Shown in pieces: positions 1 through 6,937 of a stretch of 11,303 nt of DNA. Each line of letters starts with the position of its first letter. The first letter of the stretch is position 1. The notes below the pieces were generated by a model. The model was given only the letters and a program-made list of their open reading frames with translations, was not told the origin of the DNA and made no database searches. A program made the translations under genes and the position numbers. The stretch comes from Bacteroidota bacterium (GTDB taxonomy: Bacteria > Bacteroidota > Bacteroidia > Bacteroidales > Lentimicrobiaceae), in contig JAEYXG010000337.1 in NCBI GenBank assembly GCA_023428585.1, positions 1 to 11,303 of the forward strand. Direction: 5' to 3'.

Positions 1-428
1 CAGGTAGCACAAGCCGAAACGCCATGACCAATATATCTTACTTCTGATTCAAGGCCAATATATTTGGCAGTGGCACCTGTAGCAATAATAACGGTGTCGG
101 CCAGTATTACCTTATCATCGTCGGTAGTAATTTTAAAAGGCCGTTTTGAGAAATCAACCTCTGTAATCACACCCCAACGCAGGTCGGCGCCAAAGCGTTC
201 AGCCTGGTGTTGCAAGTCAAGCATCATGTCCGGTCCTTGAACACCATTGGGATATCCGGGGAAATTATCCACTTCAGTAGTTCCGGTAAGTTGTCCACCG
301 GGTTGCATGCCCTGGTAAACCACAGGTTTTAAATCGGCCCTGGCAGCATAAATGGCAGCAGTATAACCGGCGGGCCCTGATCCAATGATCAGGTTTTCAA
401 CTCTTTCGTATTCAGATTCTGGTTTCAT
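1..428 (-). CDS. trxB: Thioredoxin reductase, N-terminal 143 codons (cut by window edge)
   Basis: Flavoenzyme that uses NADPH to reduce thioredoxin in the cytoplasm. Read from the ATG at 428, the product has an FAD-binding GSGPAG loop at residues 16-21, the family motif GGQLTGTTEVDNFPGYP at about 44-60, an IIATGA segment at 114-119 and, at the edge, SACATC at 138-143. The two cysteines of CATC (residues 140 and 143) are the redox pair; their positions fit the usual location near residues 136-139 in E. coli TrxB. Only two bases of the last cysteine codon are inside the window. The remaining NADPH domain and C-terminal FAD part lie beyond the left edge. The start is supported by a good promoter about 35 bases upstream and by the correct distance from the start to the FAD loop. 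No sign of damage. Confidence 0.95.
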   Translation of the reverse strand, partial: MKPESEYERVENLIIGSGPAGYTAAIYAARADLKPVVYQGMQPGGQLTGTTEVDNFPGYPNGVQGPDMMLDLQHQAERFGADLRWGVITEVDFSKRPFKITTDDDKVILADTVIIATGATAKYIGLESEVRYIGHGVSACAT

Positions 429-462
429 TTATTTTGATTGATTTGTTACAATAGATAAATTA

Positions 463-494
463 CAAAGTTAATGCATTGCTTGCTATCTAATCAA
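463..494 (-). promoter_or_regulatory. Bacteroidota-type promoter for trxB
   Basis: On the minus strand TTG (494-492) is followed after 21 bases by TAACTTTG (470-463). This is a full match to the Bacteroidota housekeeping promoter pattern TTG-N19-21-TAnnTTTG. Transcription would start near 456, giving a leader of about 28 bases before the trxB ATG at 428. Confidence 0.7.
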
Positions 495-580
495 AGATTG
501 TGCCTTAAAATTATTATGACAATTTGGCATGGTTAAATACTGCTCAGTGGTAAAATTATGATGTTGCCTTCCGGGTAAAC

Positions 581-611
581 TTGAATAACACGTATTATTT
601 TCGTATATTTG
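581..611 (+). promoter_or_regulatory. Promoter for the small membrane protein; also decides its start
   Basis: TTG at 581-583, then 20 bases, then TATATTTG at 604-611: an exact fit to the Bacteroidota promoter pattern. The longest open frame here begins at this same TTG, so that upstream start would lie in the -33 box and outside the transcript. The ATG at 635, about 17 bases past the expected transcription start, is therefore preferred. Confidence 0.65.
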
Positions 612-634
612 AGGTTGACCAATATCGTGCTGAC

Positions 635-823
635 ATGGAAAAAACGAAAAATGACAGTATCAGGAAATACCTGATCGCCCTTGTTGTTTCAGCAATCGGA
701 ATATGGATGATAACGTATGCGGGTGGTGCAGTGTACGGGTATTTCATTGGTGTTATCTTCCTGCTGATGGCAGTTACCTCCATTGTGAATACGGAGTATG
801 TGGTGAAGTTTGGCTCTACTTGA
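635..823 (+). CDS. Small two-helix membrane protein, function unknown
   Basis: A 62-residue protein that I do not recognise as a named family. It has a short charged N-terminus (MEKTKNDSIRKY), a first hydrophobic helix at about residues 11-28, a glycine-rich turn (AGGAVYG) and a second helix at about 35-50, ending in a short polar tail. It would sit in the inner membrane as a hairpin with both ends on the same side, probably cytoplasmic given the basic residues before helix 1. The frame stays open upstream to 581, but a promoter covers that part. It is a single-gene unit between trxB (divergent) and the LRR gene (convergent), with its own terminator-like hairpin. Only the local sequence supports it, and no partner gene is visible. 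Confidence 0.65.
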   Translation: MEKTKNDSIRKYLIALVVSAIGIWMITYAGGAVYGYFIGVIFLLMAVTSIVNTEYVVKFGST

Positions 824-864
824 GATAAATACGTGGAAATACATGATTGAACATAAGCCGGAAT

Positions 865-896
865 ACCTTGAAATAAGACTTTCAGGGTGTTTATTT
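865..896 (+). terminator. Hairpin terminator after the small membrane protein gene
   Basis: ACCTTGAAA (865-873) pairs with TTTCAGGGT (880-888) through nine pairs, one of them a G-T wobble, around a six-base loop. It is followed on the plus strand by a T-rich run (GTTTATTT). It lies 41 bases after the stop at 823 and before the convergent LRR gene. The T-tract is modest, so termination strength is uncertain. Confidence 0.45.
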
Positions 897-909
897 ACCT
901 TGTAAGGAA

Positions 910-1797
910 CTATAAATCAACAGTTACACCAACTTCCTGAAGTTCATTGATTTGTCCTAAACTGATGTTGTTCCCTGATAGTTCAACATATTCCAGTTTA
1001 TTAAGTACCAGAAGCGGACTGATATCATCAACCCGGTTGTTCGAAAGAAAGAGTCGTTTCAAGTTCTGCAAATTGCTCAAGGTATCTATACTCCCAATCT
1101 GGTTATCAGAAATATTAAGTTCTTCAAGGTATGAAAGACCGGCAAGTGGTCTGATATCGCTGATCTTGTTATTTGATAAGTCCATTACCCTGGCATGAAT
1201 ACAGTACTGAACACCGTCGAGGTCGTTTATATGAGCTGATGAAAGTTCAAATTCATCAATATCCTCCAGATAGTAGGGAGGGAATTCCACGTCAGTGTTA
1301 CCATATTGCCTGAGTTTCACGGCATCGTAAAAATCGTATTCCAAACGCTGTTTGCGCGGCCTGCTCTCTTTTGGAGATGAGGGATCTGTATCAAATGATA
1401 CACTGAAGCCTTCAGTATTCAGGTCCCATTCGTAAACAGGTGAATAATCAATATCTTCAAAGGCATTCAATGAAGCCGCAATCTCCTCAATACGTTCCAG
1501 TTTAAGTATATGGGCATGGTTGAGAAGTCCGTCAAGGTCATCCAGCCCAGCCAGTCTGTTGATTTCATTGATATAATAATGGATTCGATCAGGATGATAC
1601 AACATAATGAGTTTTGAAAATCCTTTGCCATTGTCATGAATTTCAATCTCTATACTATCACTGATAATTTCAGCAATACGTCGCAACTTTGAAAATTGTT
1701 TGCTCTTATAGAGATTTATCAGGGTGAGAGAAATGATGTTCAGATTTCTAAGGGTATAGGCATCAAGAAGTTTCCGGTGCAGTTCTTTCGTTGTCAT
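910..1797 (-). CDS. Leucine-rich-repeat protein with a J-domain-like HPD segment
   Basis: A 295-residue protein with no signal peptide or membrane helix, so probably cytoplasmic. The C-terminal third (about residues 185-292) holds four to five leucine-rich repeats of the short 22-residue type: LDLSNNKISDIRPLAGLSYL, then LNISDNQIGSIDTLSNLQNL, LFLSNNRVDDISPLLVLNKL and VELSGNNISL. Such repeats form a curved protein-binding surface. The N-terminal half is helical and charged, and includes KLIMLYHPDR at 62-71, which resembles the helix II-HPD junction of a DnaJ J-domain. The middle (about 115-160) is acidic and low in complexity. The protein may be a protein-interaction adaptor, possibly linked to Hsp70, but the function is unproven. 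It is a single gene, with no clear promoter seen upstream of 1797. The ATG at 1797 is the first in frame. Confidence 0.85.
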   Translation of the reverse strand: MTTKELHRKLLDAYTLRNLNIISLTLINLYKSKQFSKLRRIAEIISDSIEIEIHDNGKGFSKLIMLYHPDRIHYYINEINRLAGLDDLDGLLNHAHILKLERIEEIAASLNAFEDIDYSPVYEWDLNTEGFSVSFDTDPSSPKESRPRKQRLEYDFYDAVKLRQYGNTDVEFPPYYLEDIDEFELSSAHINDLDGVQYCIHARVMDLSNNKISDIRPLAGLSYLEELNISDNQIGSIDTLSNLQNLKRLFLSNNRVDDISPLLVLNKLEYVELSGNNISLGQINELQEVGVTVDL

Positions 1798-1936
1798 ATT
1801 GATTGATCAAAGATGTAAAACTAGAGAAATTTTTACTGAAATCAGCAAAAACTTACAATTCTACACGTATATGAAAAAAGAAGAAACACAATACGCTATT
1901 CTCAAATCACTTACCCATATAATTGAATTATAAAGA

Positions 1937-1994
1937 TACCCCTGTACCGGTTTTTCGTTCAATGAAATGATCATCAACAACCGGCTCAGGGGTA
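1937..1994 (-). terminator. Long inverted repeat, probable terminator of the sigma/PKD operon
   Basis: TACCCCTGTACCGGTT (1937-1952) and AACCGGCTCAGGGGTA (1979-1994) are inverted copies that pair at 14 of 16 positions, with two adjacent mismatches, across a 26-base loop. The loop can form a small inner hairpin (TTTC/GAAA). The repeat begins 35 bases past the stop of the PKD gene, and on the minus strand a T-rich run (TCTTTATAATT) follows. It would separate the operon from the LRR gene downstream. The large loop makes it an atypical intrinsic terminator, so an RNA-stability role is possible. Confidence 0.5.
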
Positions 1995-2029
1995 CCTTCA
2001 GGATTTGAAATCGGTATACTTATTTAATG

Positions 2030-4258
2030 TTAATTCTTAATTAGTTTGCGGCTAACTTCCGTACCGTCCTCAAAACGTAGTTTCAGAATATAAATACCCG
2101 GCAGAATCGTTTTTACCGGCATATCTATCTGTGCAGCACCGTAACCTATCTTTTCAGATTGATTCAAGATATTCCTACCTGATAAGTCAAGCAGGCTCAG
2201 GCTCACAACTCCGCTTTCAGTCTGGTTGAATATAATCCTTGCTGATTCATTTACCGGATTTGGATAAATAGTAACATCTGCAGCTGATGACATATTTTCA
2301 GGCTTACTAAGGATGTAATTTCCGGTGAAAGTGAGGTTTACAAGCACTTCTGTTTGTGCGGCCGAAAGGTTGATCATCTGATATTCACTATAAACTCCTG
2401 ATAGTTCGGGTTTAATATAGTAAGTTCCATAAGCAAGGTTATTAAATGAGAACTCACCATTGCTGTTTACTTGCGTGAACTCGAGGATATGATATTCACT
2501 GTCAGTTAAATAGACAACAATCTGATCAATAAAACCATCACGTAAACCTGCCTGGTTGATCTGTCCTGTGATAACACCGTTACCTGGAGTAGCGTTACCC
2601 TGAGCAGAGACAAGTTGTATGTTTATCGGATTCTGAGTTTCACCAGCCACAACTACAGAGGCATCCTGCCAGAATAAGGTGCTTTCATAGTATGTTGGCA
2701 GATAGGTGCTCCCATCTGTAGGAATAGCCAGTATATTGTAATTTCCATTGGGGACCATGGGGAATACAAATACACCGGTTGGATCTACAGGTGCCATATC
2801 GAAATATGGGTAGTAGTTTGAATCGGCTGCCGATGAAAAGATCATAACGAATCCACTGGTAAGTGGCCAATTGAGTTCAAAGATCTGACCATACACCTGA
2901 TTGAATGCAATGGTATCGCCTATTACAATTTCCATAGCTGATGTAGCATAACATTGATTATCGTCCCATGAACTGAGTGTTACAAAATAAATTCCCGGAG
3001 CTGCATAATTATGTGTAATTGGATTACCCATGGCAGTTTCTCCATCGCCAAAGTCCCATTGGAAGGATGCAGGTATGTCAGTTGAATGATAACCCGTAAA
3101 TTCAACAGTTGTACCTGCATTTATATATGTAAAATAATTGAAGCACATTGGATATATCACATCAATATATACGTCGGAACACCATGAACTCTGGCAGTCG
3201 GGACCTGTCACCGTCAGACATACGGTATAAGTACCTGCACTTGCGTAATTATGTATCGGATTTTGTTCTGAACTGCCTGTTCCGTCACCAAAACTCCATG
3301 ACCAATCAGTAAAATTACCATAGGATAAGTCAAGGAACTGTGTGGCAAATAGATTATTGACTGAATCAACAGGATACCAGGCAAACTGAGCCACACAGGT
3401 ATTGGTTTCTCCAACAACAAGAGTCATACAAACATTGTCATAACAACTGCTATCAGGGGAAGAAATAGTAAGACAAGCTTCGTAAATACCCGGTTCAGCA
3501 TAGGTATGCACCGGGAATTGTCCATAAGCAGAATTGCCATCACCGAATTCCCAGAACCAAGTATCAATGTTACCCATGGATCTGTCCAGAAAATTATAAG
3601 TTAGCCCATTGGGATCAGCCGGAACTGCTTCGAAATAAGCCTGGCAACCGGGTACTATAGTATCACCTATGAAAAGGTATTGTGTACTGCTGGAACTGCA
3701 GCTGGAATCAGGCTTAATGATACTTAGCGTTACATCATACATACCTGTTGAAGAATACGTTTTCAGCGGATTGAATTCATTGGAATATGTACCATCGCCA
3801 AACGACCAATAACAGCTAAGGTTTTCGCCAATTGACTGGTTCAGAAACTGGAAAGTGAAGTCAGATGTATTGTACCATGAGAAATAGGCCTGACAGCCCG
3901 GTGTACTGCAAACATAGAAATTGAGATAGAAGTCGTTCACAGCGTTAATGCTTATTGGGTAAACTTCAGTCTGGTATTGTCCGTTGCAGATCTCTGTTTG
4001 TACTTGCAGCCAGCCTTCAGTACCTATGATGGAACCAGTAAAAAAGTACTGACCGCTTTCATCCGAATAAACCTCACCCAATACAGTAGTACCGGTACTG
4101 TCATTGGAATACATGGAGACTTGAATGAGATGGCCTTGAACAGGAATGTTTGTCCCTGCATTCGAGACTGTACCACTGACTGTTGCATAAATCTCAGGAA
4201 TCTGAGCTACGGAAGTGAGTGTTAGGAAGCCGAATAGAAAGAATAGTAAACGTTTCAT
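2030..4258 (-). CDS. Secreted PKD-repeat protein with T9SS type A C-terminal sorting domain
   Basis: A 742-residue exported protein. It has a signal peptide at 1-19 (MKRLLFFLFGFLTLTSVAQ) and a carboxypeptidase-regulatory-like beta-sandwich at about 26-115. Four PKD domains follow at about 121-198, 205-283, 288-368 and 372-448. Each has the hallmark W-x-FGDG (151-156, 236-241, 321-326, 401-406) and a following NYA/TYS-x-x-G-x-Y segment. Two more regulatory-like sandwiches lie at about 454-550 and 561-650. The C-terminal module, 661-742, starts YPNPV and ends with SGRNIL...GIYILKL...RKLIKN, typical of the type A sorting signal recognised by the type IX secretion system. Each PKD unit begins with a cysteine (122, 205, 288, 372) and has others later, suggesting disulfides. 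No catalytic domain is visible, so an adhesive or structural surface role is likely. It follows the membrane-barrel gene by 36 bases. Confidence 0.93.
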   Translation of the reverse strand: MKRLLFFLFGFLTLTSVAQIPEIYATVSGTVSNAGTNIPVQGHLIQVSMYSNDSTGTTVLGEVYSDESGQYFFTGSIIGTEGWLQVQTEICNGQYQTEVYPISINAVNDFYLNFYVCSTPGCQAYFSWYNTSDFTFQFLNQSIGENLSCYWSFGDGTYSNEFNPLKTYSSTGMYDVTLSIIKPDSSCSSSSTQYLFIGDTIVPGCQAYFEAVPADPNGLTYNFLDRSMGNIDTWFWEFGDGNSAYGQFPVHTYAEPGIYEACLTISSPDSSCYDNVCMTLVVGETNTCVAQFAWYPVDSVNNLFATQFLDLSYGNFTDWSWSFGDGTGSSEQNPIHNYASAGTYTVCLTVTGPDCQSSWCSDVYIDVIYPMCFNYFTYINAGTTVEFTGYHSTDIPASFQWDFGDGETAMGNPITHNYAAPGIYFVTLSSWDDNQCYATSAMEIVIGDTIAFNQVYGQIFELNWPLTSGFVMIFSSAADSNYYPYFDMAPVDPTGVFVFPMVPNGNYNILAIPTDGSTYLPTYYESTLFWQDASVVVAGETQNPINIQLVSAQGNATPGNGVITGQINQAGLRDGFIDQIVVYLTDSEYHILEFTQVNSNGEFSFNNLAYGTYYIKPELSGVYSEYQMINLSAAQTEVLVNLTFTGNYILSKPENMSSAADVTIYPNPVNESARIIFNQTESGVVSLSLLDLSGRNILNQSEKIGYGAAQIDMPVKTILPGIYILKLRFEDGTEVSRKLIKN

Positions 4259-4280
4259 AGTTTTAGCTTTAGTTGAATGA

Positions 4281-4311
4281 CAAATGTTTGACTATTAATA
4301 TTTTATACCAA
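4281..4311 (-). promoter_or_regulatory. Possible internal promoter for the PKD gene
   Basis: On the minus strand TTG (4311-4309) is followed after 20 bases by AACATTTG (4288-4281), which matches TAnnTTTG except for the first base. It straddles the end of the upstream gene and would give a leader of about 15-20 bases before the ATG at 4258. Such a site would allow extra expression of the abundant secreted product. One mismatch in short motifs makes a chance match quite possible. Confidence 0.3.
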
Positions 4312-5650
4312 TTGCTATTTTGATGGATGCCCCAAAAGGGGACGACGAATCATTTGATTTTTCATAAACTGAATTGAAATAATAAGAGAACCCCGGCTCT
4401 GCTTCAAGTAACAGATTACTACTTAGTTTCCTTCGGTAACTGATACCGGCAGATAATTGCCAGTTGGTATGCACTCTCTCTGAGGTTATCCTGTTAATCT
4501 GAATCACTTGATTTAAACCGGCATCATACTTAAGATCAACCGCTTTTTTCGTCAATAACACAGACAAGATGGGAGTAAAACGCAATCCCAGCGAATACTT
4601 TTCTCGACTGATTAAATCATATTGCATTATCAGCGGCACCTGCAGGTAGGTGAATTTTCTATATACCCGGGCATAATTGGTTTTAACAGCACTATCAAAC
4701 ACAACTTGTTCAGAGGTATGTCTGGTCTGTTCCATAAGGAAGTTACGGGGATCCCAGTTAAAGCTGATAGAATCAAGCTTCTGATAACTACCCAGATACT
4801 CGAGATAATCAACTGCATATTCGTAATTACCCTTGCTTCGCGATAATCCGACGCCTGTGCCTAAGGAATACCGGTCGTTGAAGATGCTTGCCCGCCATTC
4901 TAAACCAAAGTTATGGACAAGCTTTTCATTCTCAATGATATTCCATATCAGTTCAGGACGATAGTACATTAAAAGATACTTATTTGCACTGCTATTCTTA
5001 ACATGATTTTCAGGTTGAACTGGCGTTGTAAGGGGTTTGTCAGACTCCACAGCAGGTAATGGAGCTAGATCCAACTCATTTGAGCCAACCGGTTTCAGAT
5101 CATTAGTTAGTAAAGTCCCATCAGCAGTTTCAAACACTACCAGTTTGTCATTTATCACCAAATCATCATTTGACTGATTCTCAATGGCTACCACCTGGGA
5201 TGTGCCGGTTTTTGCATTAACTAGAACAACATCTTCCAATTCTATTTCTCTGCCTAGTCTTCCTGATTCTTCCGGCTGTGCAGTGTACTTTAAATTACCC
5301 GGTACATGATCAGGAAGTCCTGTTGCAGAGATGTTATTAACTGGGGAACTGTTATTTACAATTTGTTCAGACTGGGACAACATAGGATCAGTCTGCACGA
5401 TTTCTTTATCCTTTGGCTTAGCATTTTCCTGAACTGATGATTCGTTTCCACCAAACCAAAGAAATATACCAATCACCGAAATTATAATCATTAAACCTAA
5501 AGCAACATAGGTGAACCTCCTCCAGGAACTAGTTGCATTACCAGTAGGCACTTCAGACAGAAATCGCCGGCGAGATTCAGCAGGAGCTACCGGACTATAT
5601 TCTTTCATACTTTCACGTAACCAATTATCCATTCTTTCTTTCCCTTTCAT
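4295..5650 (-). CDS. Membrane-anchored protein with beta-barrel-like C-terminus, candidate anti-sigma or sensor partner
   Basis: A 451-residue protein encoded directly after the ECF sigma gene. Residues 1-45 form a short, charged, presumably cytoplasmic segment (MDNWLRESMKEYSP... then SRRRFLSEV). Residues 46-66 are a single membrane helix (FTYVALGLMIIISVIGIFLW). Residues 68-222 are a polar, low-complexity periplasmic linker. Residues 224-451 show alternating amphipathic strands (for example FGLEWRASIF, YSLGTGVGLS, YSLGLRFTPILS, LLLEAEPGFSYYF) and end in an aromatic residue after IKIAIGIKY, as outer-membrane barrels do. Many Bacteroidota ECF sigma genes are followed by proteins of this general layout. 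Its place, and the ATGA overlap with the sigma stop, suggest it regulates the sigma factor, but no classical anti-sigma zinc motif (HxxxCxxC) is present. The start at 5650 is set by the overlap; Met7 is an alternative. Confidence 0.85.
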   Translation of the reverse strand: MKGKERMDNWLRESMKEYSPVAPAESRRRFLSEVPTGNATSSWRRFTYVALGLMIIISVIGIFLWFGGNESSVQENAKPKDKEIVQTDPMLSQSEQIVNNSSPVNNISATGLPDHVPGNLKYTAQPEESGRLGREIELEDVVLVNAKTGTSQVVAIENQSNDDLVINDKLVVFETADGTLLTNDLKPVGSNELDLAPLPAVESDKPLTTPVQPENHVKNSSANKYLLMYYRPELIWNIIENEKLVHNFGLEWRASIFNDRYSLGTGVGLSRSKGNYEYAVDYLEYLGSYQKLDSISFNWDPRNFLMEQTRHTSEQVVFDSAVKTNYARVYRKFTYLQVPLIMQYDLISREKYSLGLRFTPILSVLLTKKAVDLKYDAGLNQVIQINRITSERVHTNWQLSAGISYRRKLSSNLLLEAEPGFSYYFNSVYEKSNDSSSPFGASIKIAIGIKY

Positions 5651-6219
5651 CCTGTTGCCTCCTTTTTGCTCATCATCATCTCAAGCTTCTTCTTCATAGC
5701 ATTTCTTGCCTTTAGAAGCTGGGTTTTTGAAGTATTCTCCGTGATACTCAGTTTATTGGCAATTTCTTTATGTGACATCTGTTCAAAAACATACAAATTG
5801 AGCACGGTGCGGTATCCAACAGGCAGACTATGCATCATTTCAATAATCTGTTCAGGATTCAGATCAGGTAAGTTGTCGATGATTTGGTCATCAACAGGAG
5901 GTTCAAAAAACTCGTTATCAATTATCCTTTCTGTTAGCCTGAAATCCCGCTTTTTAGTCATGGATGAGAGGCACTGGTTCACAGTTACCCGACGCATCCA
6001 AACTTCAAAAGCCCCTTCAAATGATGGTTTAAACCCATTGATTCCTTTCAATATTTTAAGCAGGGACTCATGAAGTTGGTCTTCAGCATCTTCTTTGCAA
6101 TCACAGTAACGTAAAGCAACACCCAGCAGAACCGGGGCATAGTTATCATAAAGTTCCTCCATTGCTTTCCTTTCGCCTTTACGGAGTCTATTCAACAAAG
6201 ATTCATCCTGCCTTTGCAT
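5647..6219 (-). CDS. ECF-family RNA polymerase sigma factor
   Basis: A 190-residue sigma-70 family member of the extracytoplasmic-function type, with the usual length and two domains. Region 2 spans about 20-90: LYDNYAPVLLGVALRYCDCKEDAEDQ, then LHESLLKILKGINGF and a W-M-R-R-V-T-V-N-Q segment at 74-81, which recognise the -10 element and bind core polymerase. Region 4 spans about 123-178: LPVGYRTVLNLYVFEQMSHKEIANKLSITE, with the helix-turn-helix at 149-171 and the usual T-S-K-T-Q-L-L-K-A-R recognition helix. No conserved region 3 lies between them. It is the first gene of a three-gene minus-strand unit and overlaps the next gene by four bases, implying translational coupling. No good TTG/TAnnTTTG promoter was seen upstream, which would be consistent with recognition by a different, perhaps its own, sigma factor. 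Confidence 0.93.
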   Translation of the reverse strand: MQRQDESLLNRLRKGERKAMEELYDNYAPVLLGVALRYCDCKEDAEDQLHESLLKILKGINGFKPSFEGAFEVWMRRVTVNQCLSSMTKKRDFRLTERIIDNEFFEPPVDDQIIDNLPDLNPEQIIEMMHSLPVGYRTVLNLYVFEQMSHKEIANKLSITENTSKTQLLKARNAMKKKLEMMMSKKEATG

Positions 6220-6289
6220 ATATCGTGAAAACTCAATTTTTGAAAAAGGTTGCCCGGGAAATGGAAAATAAAGTTAATTAAATTAGAGA

Positions 6290-6313
6290 TGCATCTTTAT
6301 GAAGAAAGATGCA
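6290..6313. repeat. Perfect 9-bp inverted repeat in the divergent intergenic region
   Basis: TGCATCTTT (6290-6298) and AAAGATGCA (6305-6313) are exact inverted copies around a six-base spacer (ATGAAG). The site lies 71 bases upstream of the sigma gene start and 130 bases upstream of the opposing gene start. It could be an operator or an RNA hairpin. No T-run follows on either strand, so it is not an evident terminator. Confidence 0.55.
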
Positions 6314-6363
6314 GGAAATGAGGAAGATAAATGGAATGATAAGTTAGGAGAATTGAGCATTAT

Positions 6364-6394
6364 TTGGTTATTAAAGAAATCCTTTGCAATTTTG
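6364..6394 (+). promoter_or_regulatory. Promoter for the small secreted protein gene at 6443
   Basis: TTG (6364-6366), 20 bases, then CAATTTTG (6387-6394): one mismatch from TTG-N20-TAnnTTTG. Transcription would begin near 6400, leaving a leader of about 40 bases before the ATG at 6443 and excluding the upstream in-frame ATG at 6299. Confidence 0.45.
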
Positions 6395-6442
6395 AAGGAT
6401 AATAATAACATTTATATTAATGTACCTAATCTACTATTACCA

Positions 6443-6889
6443 ATGAGAACAACTAAAAAACTCAGTTTGCTAATTTTAATACTTTTTGTTTGCATTAGTT
6501 ATCAATCATATGCTCAGATTGGTCTAACAAGTTATTCAGTTCATGCCATTGGAATTAATACATCACAAAATAAACCAATTAGCGGAGAAATTAAAGCCTT
6601 CGCAAATAGAGACATAAATGATGTTATTTTTGAATTAGATGGTTTTTATAACTTCAAACCAAGGGCTTATCACCGGTTCTCAGTTGGAATAGGGCTTGCT
6701 TCATCGGCAAGAGAATTTTATGGGATCATGATACCAGCATCCATTGAAATTTATCCTTTACAGGATTTCAAGAAGTTATCGCTGTTATTTGAATTGGCTC
6801 CTGAGTTATTGAGAGATTATGTAAATGTAAGAACCTTGTGGGGTGTAAGATATTCATTTGGGAAATTGAAAAGCAGTGAAAAGCTTTAA
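6443..6889 (+). CDS. Small exported protein, probable outer-membrane barrel
   Basis: A 148-residue protein of no recognised family. The start at 6443 gives a textbook signal peptide (MRTTKKLSLLILILFVCIS, cleavage near SYA-Q at 24-25). The frame is open back to an ATG at 6299, but that version places 48 charged and mixed residues before the signal peptide, which would bury it. The mature part consists of short alternating strands (for example DVIFELDGFYNF, HRFSVGIGLASS, GIMIPASIEIYPL, KLSLLFELAPEL, VRTLWGVRYSFG) with polar turns, the look of a small outer-membrane beta-barrel. It ends with a short charged tail (KLKSSEKL) rather than a terminal aromatic residue, which is unusual for a barrel. 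It is transcribed away from the sigma operon, and a shared role with it is possible but unproven. Confidence 0.7.
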   Translation: MRTTKKLSLLILILFVCISYQSYAQIGLTSYSVHAIGINTSQNKPISGEIKAFANRDINDVIFELDGFYNFKPRAYHRFSVGIGLASSAREFYGIMIPASIEIYPLQDFKKLSLLFELAPELLRDYVNVRTLWGVRYSFGKLKSSEKL

Positions 6890-6937
6890 ATCCTGCCAAG
6901 TCTCTTAAGAGTTAGTGCAAAACGCAGTCCTTTGTAC

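Noticed and set aside
947..1198. Open frames antisense to the LRR, PKD, sigma, creD, DUF4256 and DUF1801 genes.
   Set aside because: They follow the codon pattern of the real genes on the other strand, have no promoters or recognisable domains, and encode implausible compositions.
1615..1645. DNGKGF in the LRR protein (residues 55-60), resembling the G1 box of histidine-kinase ATPases.
   Set aside because: No N box, G2 box or other ATPase elements surround it, and the following residues fit the HPD segment better; taken as coincidence.
1871..1933. A 20-codon plus-strand frame, MKKEETQYAILKSLTHIIEL.
   Set aside because: Too short to judge, with no promoter or ribosome site and no family resemblance.
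6902..6911. CTCTTAAGAG, a perfect 10-bp palindrome between convergent genes.
   Set aside because: No loop and no T-run, so not a terminator; a 10-bp palindrome can easily arise by chance in 11 kb.
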